Assembly: GCA_027487555.1 (NCBI GenBank)
Contig: JAIYDI010000008.1
Coordinates: forward strand, 1 to 64,000
Source of the DNA: Hyphomicrobiales bacterium
GTDB lineage: Bacteria > Pseudomonadota > Alphaproteobacteria > Rhizobiales > Devosiaceae
Length of the DNA stretch: 64,000 bases
Reading direction: 5' to 3'
A model generated the notes under the pieces. That model searched no databases, was not told the DNA's origin, and worked only from the letters and a program-made list of their open reading frames with translations. Below are positions 18,778 through 29,481 of the stretch, piece after piece. A program made the position numbers and the translations under genes. The first letter of the stretch is position 1; each line of letters opens with the position of its first letter.

Positions 18778-19575
18778 TTGGCACCGCGCATCATTACGTT
18801 GGCGAACCAGAAGGGCGGCGTCGGCAAGACGACCACCGCCATCAATCTCGCGACCGCGCTGGCGGCAATAGGCGAGCGCGTCCTCATCGTGGACCTTGAT
18901 CCTCAGGGCAATGCCTCGACGGGCTTGGGGATCTCGCGGGTGGATCGCGACATTTCGAGCTATGATGTCCTGCTGGGCGGGGCCAGCGTCGGCGCGGCGT
19001 CGGTCATGACGTCAGTTCCGAACGTCGCAATTGTCCCATCGACGCTCGATCTGCTCGGAGTCGAGCTGACGATCGCGCAACAGGCGGACCGCGCCTTCAA
19101 GCTGCGCGATGCGTTCCGCTCGATGGGTGATTTGAGGATCGCGGACAAGCCGGTCAGCTATGTGCTTATCGACTGCCCGCCCTCGCTGAACCTCCTGACG
19201 ATCAATGCGCTTGTCGCGGCGGATGCCGTTCTCGTGCCCCTGCAATGCGAGTTCTTTGCACTTGAGGGCATGACGCAGCTGCTGCAGACGATCGAGCAGA
19301 TCCGGTCGACGCTGAACCCGCGGCTCAGCATCCAGGGCGTGGTGATGACCATGTTCGATCGGCGCAACAATTTGAGCGAACAGGTGCTGGCGGACGTGCG
19401 CAGCGAAATGGGGTCCTTAGTGTACGACACCGTGATCCCGCGCAATGTCCGCTTGTCCGAGGCGCCGTCCTACGGCAAGCCTGCCCTGCTTTACGATCTG
19501 AAATGTGCCGGCAGCCAAGCCTATCTTCGGCTTGCTACCGAAGTCATTCGCCGCGAACGACAACTGGCGGCATAG
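18778..19575 (+). CDS. parA: Chromosome partitioning ATPase ParA
   Basis: ParA is the DNA-bound ATPase that moves ParB-parS complexes toward the new pole. The 265-aa protein has the deviant Walker A KGGVGKTT at residues 12-19, the DLDPQGNAS block and the IDCPPSL Walker B region. The start is TTG at 18778, supported by CGGAGG 8-9 bases upstream and by the conserved MAPRIITLANQ opening. parB follows 8 bases downstream. Confidence 0.95.
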   Translation: MAPRIITLANQKGGVGKTTTAINLATALAAIGERVLIVDLDPQGNASTGLGISRVDRDISSYDVLLGGASVGAASVMTSVPNVAIVPSTLDLLGVELTIAQQADRAFKLRDAFRSMGDLRIADKPVSYVLIDCPPSLNLLTINALVAADAVLVPLQCEFFALEGMTQLLQTIEQIRSTLNPRLSIQGVVMTMFDRRNNLSEQVLADVRSEMGSLVYDTVIPRNVRLSEAPSYGKPALLYDLKCAGSQAYLRLATEVIRRERQLAA

Positions 19576-19583
19576 GAGGCCAA

Positions 19584-20450
<867 letters not shown>

Positions 20451-20473
20451 CTCACATTCCTGATCCTGGCTTT

Positions 20474-20502
20474 CCTCGTGGTTCGACGCGCTTGTCATGA
20501 GG
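20474..20502. repeat. REP-like dyad, copy 2 (short)
   Basis: This 29-base inverted-repeat unit begins CCTCGTGGTTCGACGCG and ends CATGAGG. It matches the inner dyad of the copy at 38073-38101. It lies just downstream of parB. Confidence 0.6.
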
Positions 20503-20630
20503 AAGTGTAAAGCTGCGGGGTTGCGCGGCGGTCCATCCGTGCCAATTCCTCGCATTTCGACAGGCACAGGATGACGAAGCTGACCGCACTCGGGGCATGT
20601 TGCGCGCACGCTACAAACGCCCACGGCGGC

Positions 20631-20644
20631 GTTTCACGTGGAAC
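20631..20644. promoter_or_regulatory. parS site
   Basis: GTTTCACGTGGAAC lies in the convergent gap between parB and holA and differs by one base from the palindrome. The rest of the 263-base gap holds only the REP dyad. Confidence 0.85.
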
Positions 20645-20713
20645 ATGGGAGCAAGGCGTTGACTCTGCTGCCATTCTCTGAGTCGCGGCAGCCGCCAGCA
20701 GGCTGACGTCCGT

Positions 20714-21736
20714 TCAGCGATGCGCCGCCGACACGCACAGGGAGAGCAGGGCGCGCCGCGCCAGGGTTTCCTGCATGCTGTAATGCCTGCGCGACTCCGA
20801 TACCGTGGCCTGCAGGCGCTCAAGCGCGGTGCTCAGTGCCTCGTCGCTCCAAAGCCGCAGCTGCTTCTCCAGCATCGACTTGCGCGAGAAATGCGGCTTG
20901 GGCCGCGCCCCATCCAGAACGGCGCCGGGGGATTTACCTGTCTCCACTTCGACGCGCCAGCGACGTAACGTGCTGAAATGATTGATCGACGCGGCGAGTA
21001 TCTGCTGTGGATTTACAGCATTTGCAAGAGCGCGGGCCAACGCGGCATCCAGAGCGGCGGCATTGCCGCCACCAGTCGCATCGACGATTTCATCGAGCAC
21101 TAGGGCGGCATTGTCGGCGCACAGTGCGAGCACATCCGCCTCGGTGAGCACCTTGCTCTCATCGGCAAAGAGCAGCAGCTTGTCGAGCTCGCGCCGGGTG
21201 ACCTCCCGGTCGTTACCCAGCAGATCGCGCAGGGTTGCCAACGTGTCAGTGTCGACGCGTATACCGGCCTTGGAAAAGGTATCCGACAACACGCGTCCGA
21301 GGGTTTCCTCGCTGTCGGCGTAGCAGGGCAGGGCGCGGCCCCACTTTGCACCTTCCACCAGGGCGCGGAGGGCATCCTTGGGGGGGAGATTGCCGGCCTC
21401 AAGCACAATCATGGCGCCGGCCGGATCCTCGATGACGGCGGTGAGCGGCATCACGACGGCTTTGCCGACGTTTCGCACCCGGATGACGCGACGGTCACCG
21501 AAAAGCGAAGTGGTGCGGGCCTCGACGGCAAGCCGGGCCGGATCTGCTTCGAGCTCACTGCCCTCAAGCACGATCAGGTTCATGCCGTCGATATCGTCGC
21601 CAGCGAACCGTCGCGACAGCTTGTAAGCGCTCTCACGAACCAACCCTGCGTCCGGCCCATAGCACAGGATGACACCCTCGGTTAGGTCGGGCCGCGTTAC
21701 GAAGCGTTCGACTTCATGCGCCTTGAGCGCCGTCAT
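20714..21736 (-). CDS. holA: DNA polymerase III delta subunit
   Basis: HolA is the clamp-loader subunit that opens the beta clamp. The 340-aa protein shows the family pattern: an N-terminal AAA+-like domain with CYGPDAGLVRESA, the LLGNDREVTRRELDKL segment, and a helical collar domain. The ATG overlaps the lptE stop (ATGA), giving a leuS-lptE-holA operon found in most alphaproteobacteria. Confidence 0.92.
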   Translation of the reverse strand: MTALKAHEVERFVTRPDLTEGVILCYGPDAGLVRESAYKLSRRFAGDDIDGMNLIVLEGSELEADPARLAVEARTTSLFGDRRVIRVRNVGKAVVMPLTAVIEDPAGAMIVLEAGNLPPKDALRALVEGAKWGRALPCYADSEETLGRVLSDTFSKAGIRVDTDTLATLRDLLGNDREVTRRELDKLLLFADESKVLTEADVLALCADNAALVLDEIVDATGGGNAAALDAALARALANAVNPQQILAASINHFSTLRRWRVEVETGKSPGAVLDGARPKPHFSRKSMLEKQLRLWSDEALSTALERLQATVSESRRHYSMQETLARRALLSLCVSAAHR

Positions 21737-22245
21737 GACGGCGACTTGAGGCCCGTCGAGGAGAGGATGGTGAGCCTTACGGTTTCGGCGAGCTCAGTAG
21801 CTGCCTGGCGTTCGGCATTCTTGAGCGCCTCCCTGTCAGCGAGGCCCTGGCCATCAGTGGTATAGACGGTTACAGCAGTACGCACGGTATCGAACACGAC
21901 CTTTCCGGCCGCCGATGTGATCGTGATACGTGCCGACACGGTCAGCTGGCGCTGTTCGTTCGGCCGCAGGACATCCGATCTTGTGAGGCTGCTCGTGTCG
22001 CTCGTGATGATTACAGCCACCAGCGGCGCGGCCGCCGCCTTGCTGACGCCCATGCGCAGCAGCAGTGCTTGGTAGATGATCTGCTCAAGTTCCGAATTGG
22101 GCGCCGCATAGCGGAAATCGCCCTGAATTGCCGCGACACCCGCGTCGCCATAGATGGGCTTGAAGCTGGTGCAGGCCGAAAGCGCAACCACACCGAAGAG
22201 AGCGAGAGCGACGGCGAGGCCCCGCAGGGCCTTAGATGACCACAT
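21733..22245 (-). CDS. lptE: LPS-assembly lipoprotein LptE
   Basis: LptE is the outer-membrane lipoprotein that plugs and stabilises LptD during LPS insertion. The 170-aa protein has a signal peptide ending in the lipobox LSAC with the acylated Cys at residue 25, followed by TSFKPIYGD, which is typical of alphaproteobacterial LptE. I chose the ATG at 22245, which overlaps the leuS end by 14 bases; a longer open frame lacks the signal at its N-terminus. Confidence 0.9.
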   Translation of the reverse strand: MWSSKALRGLAVALALFGVVALSACTSFKPIYGDAGVAAIQGDFRYAAPNSELEQIIYQALLLRMGVSKAAAAPLVAVIITSDTSSLTRSDVLRPNEQRQLTVSARITITSAAGKVVFDTVRTAVTVYTTDGQGLADREALKNAERQAATELAETVRLTILSSTGLKSPS

Positions 22246-24868
22246 TGACGATCCTGTCCGGCACAATGACCAGTTTCTTGGGAGCCTTGCCATCCAGCAT
22301 GCGAGCAATGGGCTCGAGTGACAAGACTTCTTTCTCGACGAGTTCGCGCGCCGCACCGATGGGCAGGGTGACATTGGCCTTGAGCTTGCCATTAACCTGC
22401 ACCGGCACCGTGACGGTGGATTCGATAAGCAAGGTTTCATCCACAGCGGGCCATGGGGCGTCGATCACCAGCCCATCCTTGCCGAGCGCCGCCCAGCAGG
22501 TCTCGGCGAGGTGCGGCATCATGGGTGCGATCAACTGAACCAACCGCTCGATGGCCTCTGCGAGAGCGCCAAGCCGGCCGGGCGTCGGCGCGTCGGTGAC
22601 CGCCTGCGTGAATTTTGCGATCGCGTTGGCGAGCTCGTAGATCTGTGCCACGGCGCGATTGAAGCGCAGGCCTTCGATATCGACGCCGACATTGGCCACG
22701 GTCTTGTGCGCGGCCTTACGGATGGCGAGGCTGTCGGCGTCGGCAGCGTCCGGGACTCCCCGCGGGCTCTTCAGCAGGTCAGACGCATCAACCACCAACC
22801 GCCACACGCGCTGCAGGAAGCGCGATGCGCCTTCGATGCCGGCCTCGGTCCACTGCACGTCGCGCTCCGGCGGGGAATCGGACAGCACGAACCAGCGCGC
22901 GGTGTCGGCGCCGTAGGTGCGCACGATCTCGTCGGGGTCGACAACGTTTTTCTTCGACTTCGACATCTTCTCGATGGAGCCGATCGTGACCGGTTCGCCG
23001 GTGCCGAGCATCACGGCGCGGCGCTCGCCATCCACCGCCTCAATGCGGATTTCGGACGGCGAAACCCACTGGCCGTTCTGGCCGTTGCCAAGCTGATAGG
23101 TCTCGTGCACGACCATGCCTTGCGTGAACAGGCCCTTGAAGGGCTCGTCGACGGCCAGGTGGCCGGTCTTGTGCATGGCGCGGGCGAAGAAGCGCGAATA
23201 GAGCAGGTGCAGGATCGCGTGCTCGACGCCGCCGATATACTGGTCAACCGGCAGCCAGGCATTGGCCACTTCCGGTACAGTCGGGGTTTCGGCGTGCGGA
23301 TCGGTGAAGCGCGCGTAGTACCAGGAGCTGTCGACGAAGGTATCCATGGTGTCGGTTTCCCGACGCGCCGGACCGCCGCATTGCGGGCAATTGACGTGCT
23401 TGAAGGTGGGGTGATGGTCGAGCGGGTTGCCCGGCTTGTCGAAGCTCACGTCGTCGGGCAGGCGGACCGGCAGATCCTTCTTGGGGACGGGCAGGGTGCC
23501 GCAAACCTCGCAATGGATCATCGGAATCGGGCAGCCCCAGTAGCGCTGCCGCGAAATGCCCCAGTCGCGCAGGCGGTAGTTCACCTCGACCATGCCCTGC
23601 GGATGATTGTCGATGTTTCTTGAGCCGAAATGCGCCGCGATGGCTTTCTTGGCGGCCTCGATCTCAAGGCCATCGAGGAATTCCGAATGGAAGAGGCGGC
23701 CGGGGCCGGTATAGGCCGTATCACCTACGGCGAAGCCTGCCGGATCCTCGCCTTCGGGGAGGACGACGGGATGGACGGGCAGGTCGTATTTCCGCGCGAA
23801 ATCCAGGTCGCGCTGGTCATGCGCCGGGCACCCAAAAATGGCGCCGGTGCCGTAATCCATCAAAACGAAGTTCGCGGCATAGACAGGCAGCGTCTCGCCC
23901 GGCTTGACCGGATGATTCACGTGAAGCCCCGTGAAGCGGCCGATCTTCTCCGCCTTGTCGATGGCCTCGGTGGCGGTACCGATCTTGCGCACCTCGCCGA
24001 CAAACTCGGCCATGCCGGGATCGTTGGCGGCCAGTTCCTTGATCAGCGGATGATCTGCGGACAGCGCGACGAAGCTCGCCCCGAAAATCGTGTCGGGGCG
24101 GGTGGTGAAGACCTCGATCGAGGTCATGTTGGTCTTGTCGGAGCCGACGAGCTCAAAGAACAGACGCAGGCCTTCGGACTTGCCGATCCAGTTGCGCTGC
24201 ATGGTGCGCACCTTTTCCGGCCACTGGTCGAGCGTATCCAGCGCTTCGAGCAGGTCCTCGGCGTAGTCGGACACCTTAAGGAACCACTGGGTCAGCTCGC
24301 GCTGTTCGACGAAGGCGCCCGAGCGCCAGCCGCGGCCATCGATCACCTGCTCGTTGGCGAGCACGGTCATGTCGACCGGGTCCCAGTTGACCTTCGAGGT
24401 CTTTCGCGTCACGAGGCCGGCATTGAAGAAATCGATGAACAGGCTCTGCTGCTTCGAATAATACGCGACGTCGCAGGTGGCGAACTCGCGCGACCAATCG
24501 AGCCCGAGCCCGATAGATTTCAGCTGGCGCCGCATCGTGGCGATGTTGTCGTAGGTCCAGCCCTTGGGGTGCACCTTGTTCTGGATGGCGGCGTTTTCGG
24601 CGGGCAGGCCGAACGCATCCCAGCCCATCGGGTGCAGCACCTTGAAGCCCCTGGCGCGCTTGTAGCGCGCGAGCACATCGCCCATCGAATAGTTGCGCAC
24701 ATGGCCCATATGGATGCGCCCTGACGGATAGGGGAACATCTCGAGCACGTAATAGGGCTGCCGCGGATCGTCGTTGCGGGTGACGAAAGTCGCGCCTTCG
24801 TCCCACGCCTTCTGCCAGCGGGGTTCCTCGACGCGGGGATTGTAGCGTTCGACGCTGTTTGAAGTCAC
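22232..24868 (-). CDS. leuS: Leucyl-tRNA synthetase
   Basis: LeuS charges tRNA-Leu. The protein is 878 aa from the GTG at 24868 ([12 protein letters not shown]), supported by GAAGGAC about 11 bases upstream; an upstream extension to 24991 is open but unlikely. It has the HIGH-type motif HMGH in [14 protein letters not shown] and the KMSKS loop in EKMSKSKKN, with the editing domain between them. A degenerate parS lies inside it at 23915. It is the first gene of leuS-lptE-holA. Confidence 0.96.
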   Translation of the reverse strand: MTSNSVERYNPRVEEPRWQKAWDEGATFVTRNDDPRQPYYVLEMFPYPSGRIHMGHVRNYSMGDVLARYKRARGFKVLHPMGWDAFGLPAENAAIQNKVHPKGWTYDNIATMRRQLKSIGLGLDWSREFATCDVAYYSKQQSLFIDFFNAGLVTRKTSKVNWDPVDMTVLANEQVIDGRGWRSGAFVEQRELTQWFLKVSDYAEDLLEALDTLDQWPEKVRTMQRNWIGKSEGLRLFFELVGSDKTNMTSIEVFTTRPDTIFGASFVALSADHPLIKELAANDPGMAEFVGEVRKIGTATEAIDKAEKIGRFTGLHVNHPVKPGETLPVYAANFVLMDYGTGAIFGCPAHDQRDLDFARKYDLPVHPVVLPEGEDPAGFAVGDTAYTGPGRLFHSEFLDGLEIEAAKKAIAAHFGSRNIDNHPQGMVEVNYRLRDWGISRQRYWGCPIPMIHCEVCGTLPVPKKDLPVRLPDDVSFDKPGNPLDHHPTFKHVNCPQCGGPARRETDTMDTFVDSSWYYARFTDPHAETPTVPEVANAWLPVDQYIGGVEHAILHLLYSRFFARAMHKTGHLAVDEPFKGLFTQGMVVHETYQLGNGQNGQWVSPSEIRIEAVDGERRAVMLGTGEPVTIGSIEKMSKSKKNVVDPDEIVRTYGADTARWFVLSDSPPERDVQWTEAGIEGASRFLQRVWRLVVDASDLLKSPRGVPDAADADSLAIRKAAHKTVANVGVDIEGLRFNRAVAQIYELANAIAKFTQAVTDAPTPGRLGALAEAIERLVQLIAPMMPHLAETCWAALGKDGLVIDAPWPAVDETLLIESTVTVPVQVNGKLKANVTLPIGAARELVEKEVLSLEPIARMLDGKAPKKLVIVPDRIVNVVI
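23915..23928. promoter_or_regulatory. Degenerate parS-like site inside leuS
   Basis: GATTCACGTGAAGC keeps the CACGTG core and differs from the strong sites by one to two bases near the end. On the coding strand it reads as LHVNH, so codon constraint alone may explain it. Confidence 0.4.
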
Positions 24869-24950
24869 TTCAACGGGTCCTTCGAGAGGCGGAAAGCATT
24901 GCTTCAGGGGCGGTTCTTGAGGTACCGGACCTTCAGCAGAAATCCCGCAT

Positions 24951-25688
24951 ATGGTCAACATGAACAACGCCGCCGAACGGCTCGAGATCATCAGTCAAAG
25001 GATCGAGAAGGCCCGGAACCGCTTTGGTCCGCCGCCATCCGAGGTGCAACTGGTCGCGGTATCGAAGACGTTTCCCGCAGACGCGATCGTGCCGTTCCTT
25101 GCCGCTGGCCAGCGGGTATTCGGCGAAAACCGGGTGCAGGAGGCAAAGGCCAAGTGGCCGGAGCTTCGGGCATCCTATGATGGCATAGAATTGCACCTGA
25201 TCGGCCCTTTGCAGACCAACAAGGTGAAAGACGCGATTGCGCTCTTCGATGTGATCGAGACGCTGGACCGGGAGCGGCTTGCCGCGGCGCTCGCCGACGA
25301 GCAGCGAAAGGGCGCGAAGCTGCCCAGGCTCCATGTGCAGGTAAATATCGGGCGCGAGCCGCAAAAGGCGGGCATCGACCCGGCCGATGCGGTGGCCTTT
25401 GTCGCGCGCTGCCGCGCCGAGCATGGGCTCGAAATCGAGGGCCTGATGTGCATTCCGCCCGATGGGCAGCCGGCTGGGCCGTATTTCGCGTTGCTCGCGC
25501 AAATCGGGCGCGAGGCCGGGGTGACGGTTCTGTCGATGGGGATGAGCGGCGATTTCGAAACCGCGATCTGGATGGGTGCGACACATGTGCGCGTCGGCAG
25601 CGCACTGTTCGGTCATCGGCCGGCACCCGCGCAGCCGCCGAGCCCTGACAATGGGCCGCAAGAGCATGAGCTGCAGGGCGAACACTGA
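24951..25688 (+). CDS. yggS: YggS/PLPBP pyridoxal phosphate homeostasis protein
   Basis: This 245-aa protein is a PLP-binding protein with an alanine-racemase-like TIM barrel and is involved in vitamin B6 and amino-acid homeostasis. The PLP-binding lysine is in VAVSKTFP; the FGENRVQEA and [10 protein letters not shown] motifs and the SMGMSGDFE phosphate loop follow. It starts at ATG 24951 or 24960 and diverges from leuS. Confidence 0.92.
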   Translation: MVNMNNAAERLEIISQRIEKARNRFGPPPSEVQLVAVSKTFPADAIVPFLAAGQRVFGENRVQEAKAKWPELRASYDGIELHLIGPLQTNKVKDAIALFDVIETLDRERLAAALADEQRKGAKLPRLHVQVNIGREPQKAGIDPADAVAFVARCRAEHGLEIEGLMCIPPDGQPAGPYFALLAQIGREAGVTVLSMGMSGDFETAIWMGATHVRVGSALFGHRPAPAQPPSPDNGPQEHELQGEH

Positions 25689-25787
25689 TCCGACATAGCA
25701 TTTTCACCGTAGATTCGGTGTCAAATCACGAATGGCGAACGAAACATGTCTCACGCCGTTGTGATTGGTGAGGTGACGGGCCGAGCC

Positions 25788-25802
25788 TTAACTCACCGGT
25801 AA
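25788..25802. promoter_or_regulatory. Near-consensus CtrA box upstream of the cenR-like gene
   Basis: TTAA-N7-GTAA differs by one base from the CtrA consensus and lies 26 bases before the start of the response regulator. Confidence 0.35.
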
Positions 25803-25827
25803 TGACGGCCAGTGCGGGATTAAACGT

Positions 25828-26511
25828 ATGAACAAGCGGCGCATTCTGATCGTGGATGATGACACCGAACTGCGCGGGGTGCTGGTTGAACAGCTGGCGC
25901 AGACGCGGGAGTTCGAGCTTGTCGAGGCCGGCACGGCGAAGGAAGCGCTGAACCAGACCGGCGGCGACCATATCGACCTGATGCTGCTCGATGTCGGCCT
26001 GCCCGACATGGATGGCCGCGAGGCCGTGAAGTTGATGCGGCGGGATGGGTTCAAGAGCCCGATCATCCTGTTGACCGGGCATGACAGCGATGCCGACCAG
26101 ATCCTGGGGCTCGAGTCGGGCGCCAATGACTATGTGACAAAACCATTCCGGTTCTCGGTGCTGCTGGCACGCATCCGCGCCGCGCTGCGCCAGCATGACC
26201 AGAGCGAGGATGTGGTATTCACGATCGGGCCCTACAGCTTCCAGCCTGCTGCCAAAATGCTCGAGACAGCCGAGGGGCAGAAGGTTCGCCTCACCGACAA
26301 GGAAACGTCGATCCTCAAGTTCCTCTACAGGCAGGGGCCCAAGACCATCTCGCGCGAGATCCTGCTCAAGGAAGTGTGGGGCTATAACAACCGGGTCACC
26401 ACCCATACGCTTGAAACGCACATCTACCGGCTGCGCCAGAAGATTGAGCGCGACCCGGGCAATGCGCGCCTGCTTGTCACCGAGGATGGCGGCTACCGGC
26501 TGGTGCCATAG
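25828..26511 (+). CDS. cenR: OmpR-family response regulator, CenR-like
   Basis: This 227-aa protein has a receiver domain with the phosphorylation site Asp55 in LMLLDVGLPDMDG and Lys in KPF, then a winged-helix DNA-binding domain ending in THTLETHIYRLRQKIE and GGYRLVP. The sequence pattern and its place near leuS and parB resemble CenR, an essential regulator of the cell envelope in alphaproteobacteria. No histidine kinase gene is adjacent, consistent with CenK being encoded elsewhere. The assignment is from memory of the family. Confidence 0.75.
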   Translation: MNKRRILIVDDDTELRGVLVEQLAQTREFELVEAGTAKEALNQTGGDHIDLMLLDVGLPDMDGREAVKLMRRDGFKSPIILLTGHDSDADQILGLESGANDYVTKPFRFSVLLARIRAALRQHDQSEDVVFTIGPYSFQPAAKMLETAEGQKVRLTDKETSILKFLYRQGPKTISREILLKEVWGYNNRVTTHTLETHIYRLRQKIERDPGNARLLVTEDGGYRLVP

Positions 26512-26668
26512 ACCCCGGCGCCGGAACGGGTCTGGTATGCCGCGGGCGTGGAATAATCCGATTTCGGCCGCCCTGTGCATTGGTTGCATGTGATTTTAAT
26601 GATCTATATCCCGGACAGGTCCCATGCTTTGCCGCGGAGGCTGGCCGGGCCGACTGGAACTGGACGGG

Positions 26669-27121
26669 ATGCAGCTCAACGACGCGGCGACGATACTGGC
26701 ACGGGCAGACTTCTTCTCGGTCTGCAACGCCGAGCAGCGGCGCCTTCTGGCTTTCGCGTCGGAGCGAAAGAAGTTTCGGCCGGGCACGGTGATTTACGCC
26801 GCCGGTGAGGTGCCTGAGGGCGCGCATGTGCTGATTTCGGGCACGGTGTCGACCTATGTCGAGGGCGGCGAGGGCAACCCCTTCATTATTCACAAGACCG
26901 GCGCAGTGATCGGTGCGGCGAGCCTTGTGCTGTCTCGGGCGCGGCCCGTGACGCTCAAGGCCATGGACGCGGTCGAGACGCTGCTTGTGCCGCGTGCGGC
27001 GTTCCTGAAGCTGGCGCGCGAAAACCCCGAACTCGCCGCCAAGGCGGCCGAGCGGGTGCGGGCCGATCTCGAAAACTATATCAGCGCCCTGACGCAGGTT
27101 CGCGGTCGTATCGTCCCCTGA
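26669..27121 (+). CDS. Stand-alone cyclic-nucleotide-binding domain protein
   Basis: This is a 150-aa protein with a single cNMP-binding (CRP-type) beta-barrel domain (GTVIYAAGEVPEGAHVLISG, then GAVIGAASLVL) and a C-terminal helix. There is no helix-turn-helix, so it is not a CRP-type repressor or activator on its own. The ATG at 26669 is the likely start; a longer frame begins at 26624. The GELA-type phosphate cassette of true cAMP binders is altered (VIGAAS), so ligand binding is uncertain. Confidence 0.75.
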   Translation: MQLNDAATILARADFFSVCNAEQRRLLAFASERKKFRPGTVIYAAGEVPEGAHVLISGTVSTYVEGGEGNPFIIHKTGAVIGAASLVLSRARPVTLKAMDAVETLLVPRAAFLKLARENPELAAKAAERVRADLENYISALTQVRGRIVP

Positions 27122-27135
27122 GCCCAACCGCCTGG

Positions 27136-27149
27136 GTTTCACGTGAATC
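27136..27149. promoter_or_regulatory. parS site
   Basis: GTTTCACGTGAATC lies in the 40-base convergent gap between the cNMP-domain gene and xthA, 6.7 kb beyond parB. Confidence 0.8.
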
Positions 27150-27161
27150 GGTCGGTGTGCG

Positions 27162-27968
27162 TCAGGTGAAACGCGCAATGACCGGGACGTGATCCGACGG
27201 CTTTTCCGAGCGCCCGCGGATGGGCCTGAGTATCTCCGCTCCAACCGAATGCGCGGCGATGTCGGCGGTGGCCCAGATATGGTCGAGCCTGCGCCCCTTG
27301 TCGGCGGCGTCCCAATCCTTGGCGCGATAACTCCACCACGAATAGAGCTTCTGGTCGTGGGGCACGTGCTTGCGCACAACATCGACCCAGCCATGGCCAC
27401 CCGACAGCAGCGCGTTCAGCGCCTCGGTTTCCACAGGCGTATGGCTCACCACGTCGAGAAGTTGCTTGTGGCTCCAGACGTCGTTCTCGTGCGGGGCGAT
27501 GTTGAAATCGCCACAGATCAGCTGGCGATCCTGAAAATGGCTCTCGCCGAACCAGGACTTGAGCTCCGACAGGAAGCCCAGCTTGTGCTTGAACTTGGGG
27601 TTGATCCCCGGGTCGGGCTCGTCACCGCCGGCCGGGATGTAGAAATTATGGACCGTCACCGGGCCCTTGCCGAAATCGACGCGGGCTGAGACATGCCGGC
27701 TTTCCTCGATTTCGCAGAAGACGCGGCTGGAAATGTCAGTCAGCGGAAATTTCGAGATGATGGCGACGCCGTGATAGCCCTTCTGCCCATGCACCGCCTG
27801 GTAGGGGTAGCCGGCGGCCGTCAGTTCCTTGCCGGGGAACTGGTCGTTCTGGCACTTGATTTCCTGCAGACAGAGGATATCCGGCCGTGCCTCGGCGATC
27901 ACCTCAAGCACCAGCGGCAGGCGCAGGCGCACGGAATTGATGTTCCAGGTGGCAAAGGTGATCGACAT
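27162..27968 (-). CDS. xthA: Exodeoxyribonuclease III
   Basis: XthA is an apurinic/apyrimidinic endonuclease and 3'-5' exonuclease in base-excision repair. The 268-aa protein has the family blocks WNINSVRLR, LQEIKCQ (metal-binding Glu), YHGVAI, GDFNIAP and SDHVPV with the catalytic His. The ATG at 27968 is preceded by AGGGAG. Confidence 0.95.
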   Translation of the reverse strand: MSITFATWNINSVRLRLPLVLEVIAEARPDILCLQEIKCQNDQFPGKELTAAGYPYQAVHGQKGYHGVAIISKFPLTDISSRVFCEIEESRHVSARVDFGKGPVTVHNFYIPAGGDEPDPGINPKFKHKLGFLSELKSWFGESHFQDRQLICGDFNIAPHENDVWSHKQLLDVVSHTPVETEALNALLSGGHGWVDVVRKHVPHDQKLYSWWSYRAKDWDAADKGRRLDHIWATADIAAHSVGAEILRPIRGRSEKPSDHVPVIARFT

Positions 27969-28134
27969 GTAAGCTCCCTGAGGCGTCGCCACGTCTTTAT
28001 GGCCGGGCTCCGGGGCGCTGGGCAAGCCGGTAAGTGCCCGAGGGCACGGCTCTTTCCGCGAAAAGGCAAAGGGAGCGTTGCCGGCCTTTCCCGGAATGTG
28101 CCGATCGCCATGCGGCTGGCGATGCGGCCGGGTC

Positions 28135-28893
28135 TCAGGTGGCGCGGGCCGCAGCGATAACCTGGCGCACCAGCGGCTCGGATGTGACCTGGTTGGAGTA
28201 TTCACGGTCGAGTTCCGTGCCCCCCATGCCGATGCGTTGGTTGCGGAACTGCATGCCGCTCTTTTCCCAGACAAGGGCGGCAAAGTGCACCTCGTCCACA
28301 TGGGTTGCGTCGAGCACATGGGCGATGTTGGAGGCGTCGAGCGCGCCGCAACCCATGATGACGATCCGACCCTTCGCGGCCGCGACCGATTCCCTCAGCA
28401 CAGCGATGCCCTCCACCCCAGAATCGTGGCAGCCGGAGGTCAGCACCCTGTCGACGCCCGCCTCGACGAGTGCCTCGATCGCTTCGACATGGTCTCGCGT
28501 CATGTCGAAGGCGCGGTGGCAGGTGACTTTCATCGGTCGCGCAGCGTCGACGATGGCCTTCATGCGCGCCACATCGATGCGGCCATCGGCCGTGAGGCAG
28601 CCGGCGACGACGCCCTCGACGCCCATCTCGCGGAAGGCCTTCACGTCCTCGAGCATCGAGTTGAACTCGATCTCGGAATAGAGGAAGTCGCCGCCGCGCG
28701 GCCGGACCATGACAAAGAAGGGGATTCTCGCTACGCGTTGTGCCTCGCGCACCATGCCATAGCTCGGGGTGAGGCCACCCTCGACGAGGCTGGCGCAGAG
28801 TTCGGCGCGGTCGGCGCCGGCATTCTGGGCCGCGACGAGGCCGTCGGTGTTCTCGACACAGATTTCTATGGCTTTTGGCAAATGACGCGACAT
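28135..28893 (-). CDS. cutC: Copper homeostasis protein CutC
   Basis: This 252-aa TIM-barrel protein matches the CutC family: EICVENTDG, AGADRAELC, GGLTPSYG and FFVMVRPRGGDF. CutC was linked to copper tolerance in E. coli, but a direct copper role is disputed. The ATG at 28893 gives the conserved N-terminus. It ends 166 bases upstream of xthA on the same strand. Confidence 0.92.
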   Translation of the reverse strand: MSRHLPKAIEICVENTDGLVAAQNAGADRAELCASLVEGGLTPSYGMVREAQRVARIPFFVMVRPRGGDFLYSEIEFNSMLEDVKAFREMGVEGVVAGCLTADGRIDVARMKAIVDAARPMKVTCHRAFDMTRDHVEAIEALVEAGVDRVLTSGCHDSGVEGIAVLRESVAAAKGRIVIMGCGALDASNIAHVLDATHVDEVHFAALVWEKSGMQFRNQRIGMGGTELDREYSNQVTSEPLVRQVIAAARAT

Positions 28894-29053
28894 GGACGCG
28901 GACCTCGTGCAGGCGTTGAGGACAGGCATGTGTCGCCTTTTAGCAGCTTCCGACCCCCATCAGGAGAGGACCTCTTGCCGGAGGCGCGTTTTTTTCCTTC
29001 CGTCCCGTGCGCCGCGCGCTATAGACGAGCCACAGCAATACGGAGCCCAACCC

Positions 29054-29404
29054 ATGAGCATCAAGCGTTTCCAGCCCGGCAAGCGGATGAGCCAGGCCGT
29101 CGTCCACGGCAACACCGTGTACCTCGCCGGACAGGTGGCCAAGGACTATCACGGCACGATCGAAAAGCAGACGGCCGAAGTGCTGGAGGTCATCGACGCG
29201 CTGCTCGCCGAAGCCGGCACAAGCAAGTCCAAGGTGCTGAGCTGCCAGGTGATCCTCAACAATATCGCCGATTTCGCAGCCATGAACACCGTGTATGACG
29301 CGTGGATCGATCCGGCCAATCCGCCGACGCGTGCATGCATCGAAGCGCGTCTGGCGCATCCCGCGCTCAAGGTCGAGATTATCGCGATCGCCGCGCTGGA
29401 CTGA
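29054..29404 (+). CDS. ridA: RidA family protein
   Basis: This 116-aa protein belongs to the YjgF/YER057c/UK114 (Rid) family, whose best-known members deaminate reactive enamine/imine intermediates. Visible features are the start SIKRFQPGKRMSQAV, the YLAGQVAKD segment and the Arg/Glu in PTRACIEARLA that form the active-site cleft. It may belong to a Rid subfamily other than RidA itself. A hairpin terminator follows. Confidence 0.85.
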   Translation: MSIKRFQPGKRMSQAVVHGNTVYLAGQVAKDYHGTIEKQTAEVLEVIDALLAEAGTSKSKVLSCQVILNNIADFAAMNTVYDAWIDPANPPTRACIEARLAHPALKVEIIAIAALD

Positions 29405-29429
29405 GCCGGCCTGCAGCGCAAGACATATC

Positions 29430-29462
29430 GAGGCCGCCGATCCGCAGTGGGTTGGCGGCCTC
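29430..29462. terminator. Hairpin between ridA and the DUF2934 gene
   Basis: GAGGCCGCC (29430-29438) pairs with GGCGGCCTC (29454-29462) in the convergent gap. There is no strong U-run, so termination could also be Rho-assisted. Confidence 0.6.
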
Positions 29463-29481
29463 GCTCGCTTCGCGGCAAAAC

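Noticed and set aside
27361..27372. GGCACGTGCTTG in xthA as a parS site
   Set aside because: Only the central CACGTG matches; flanks do not.
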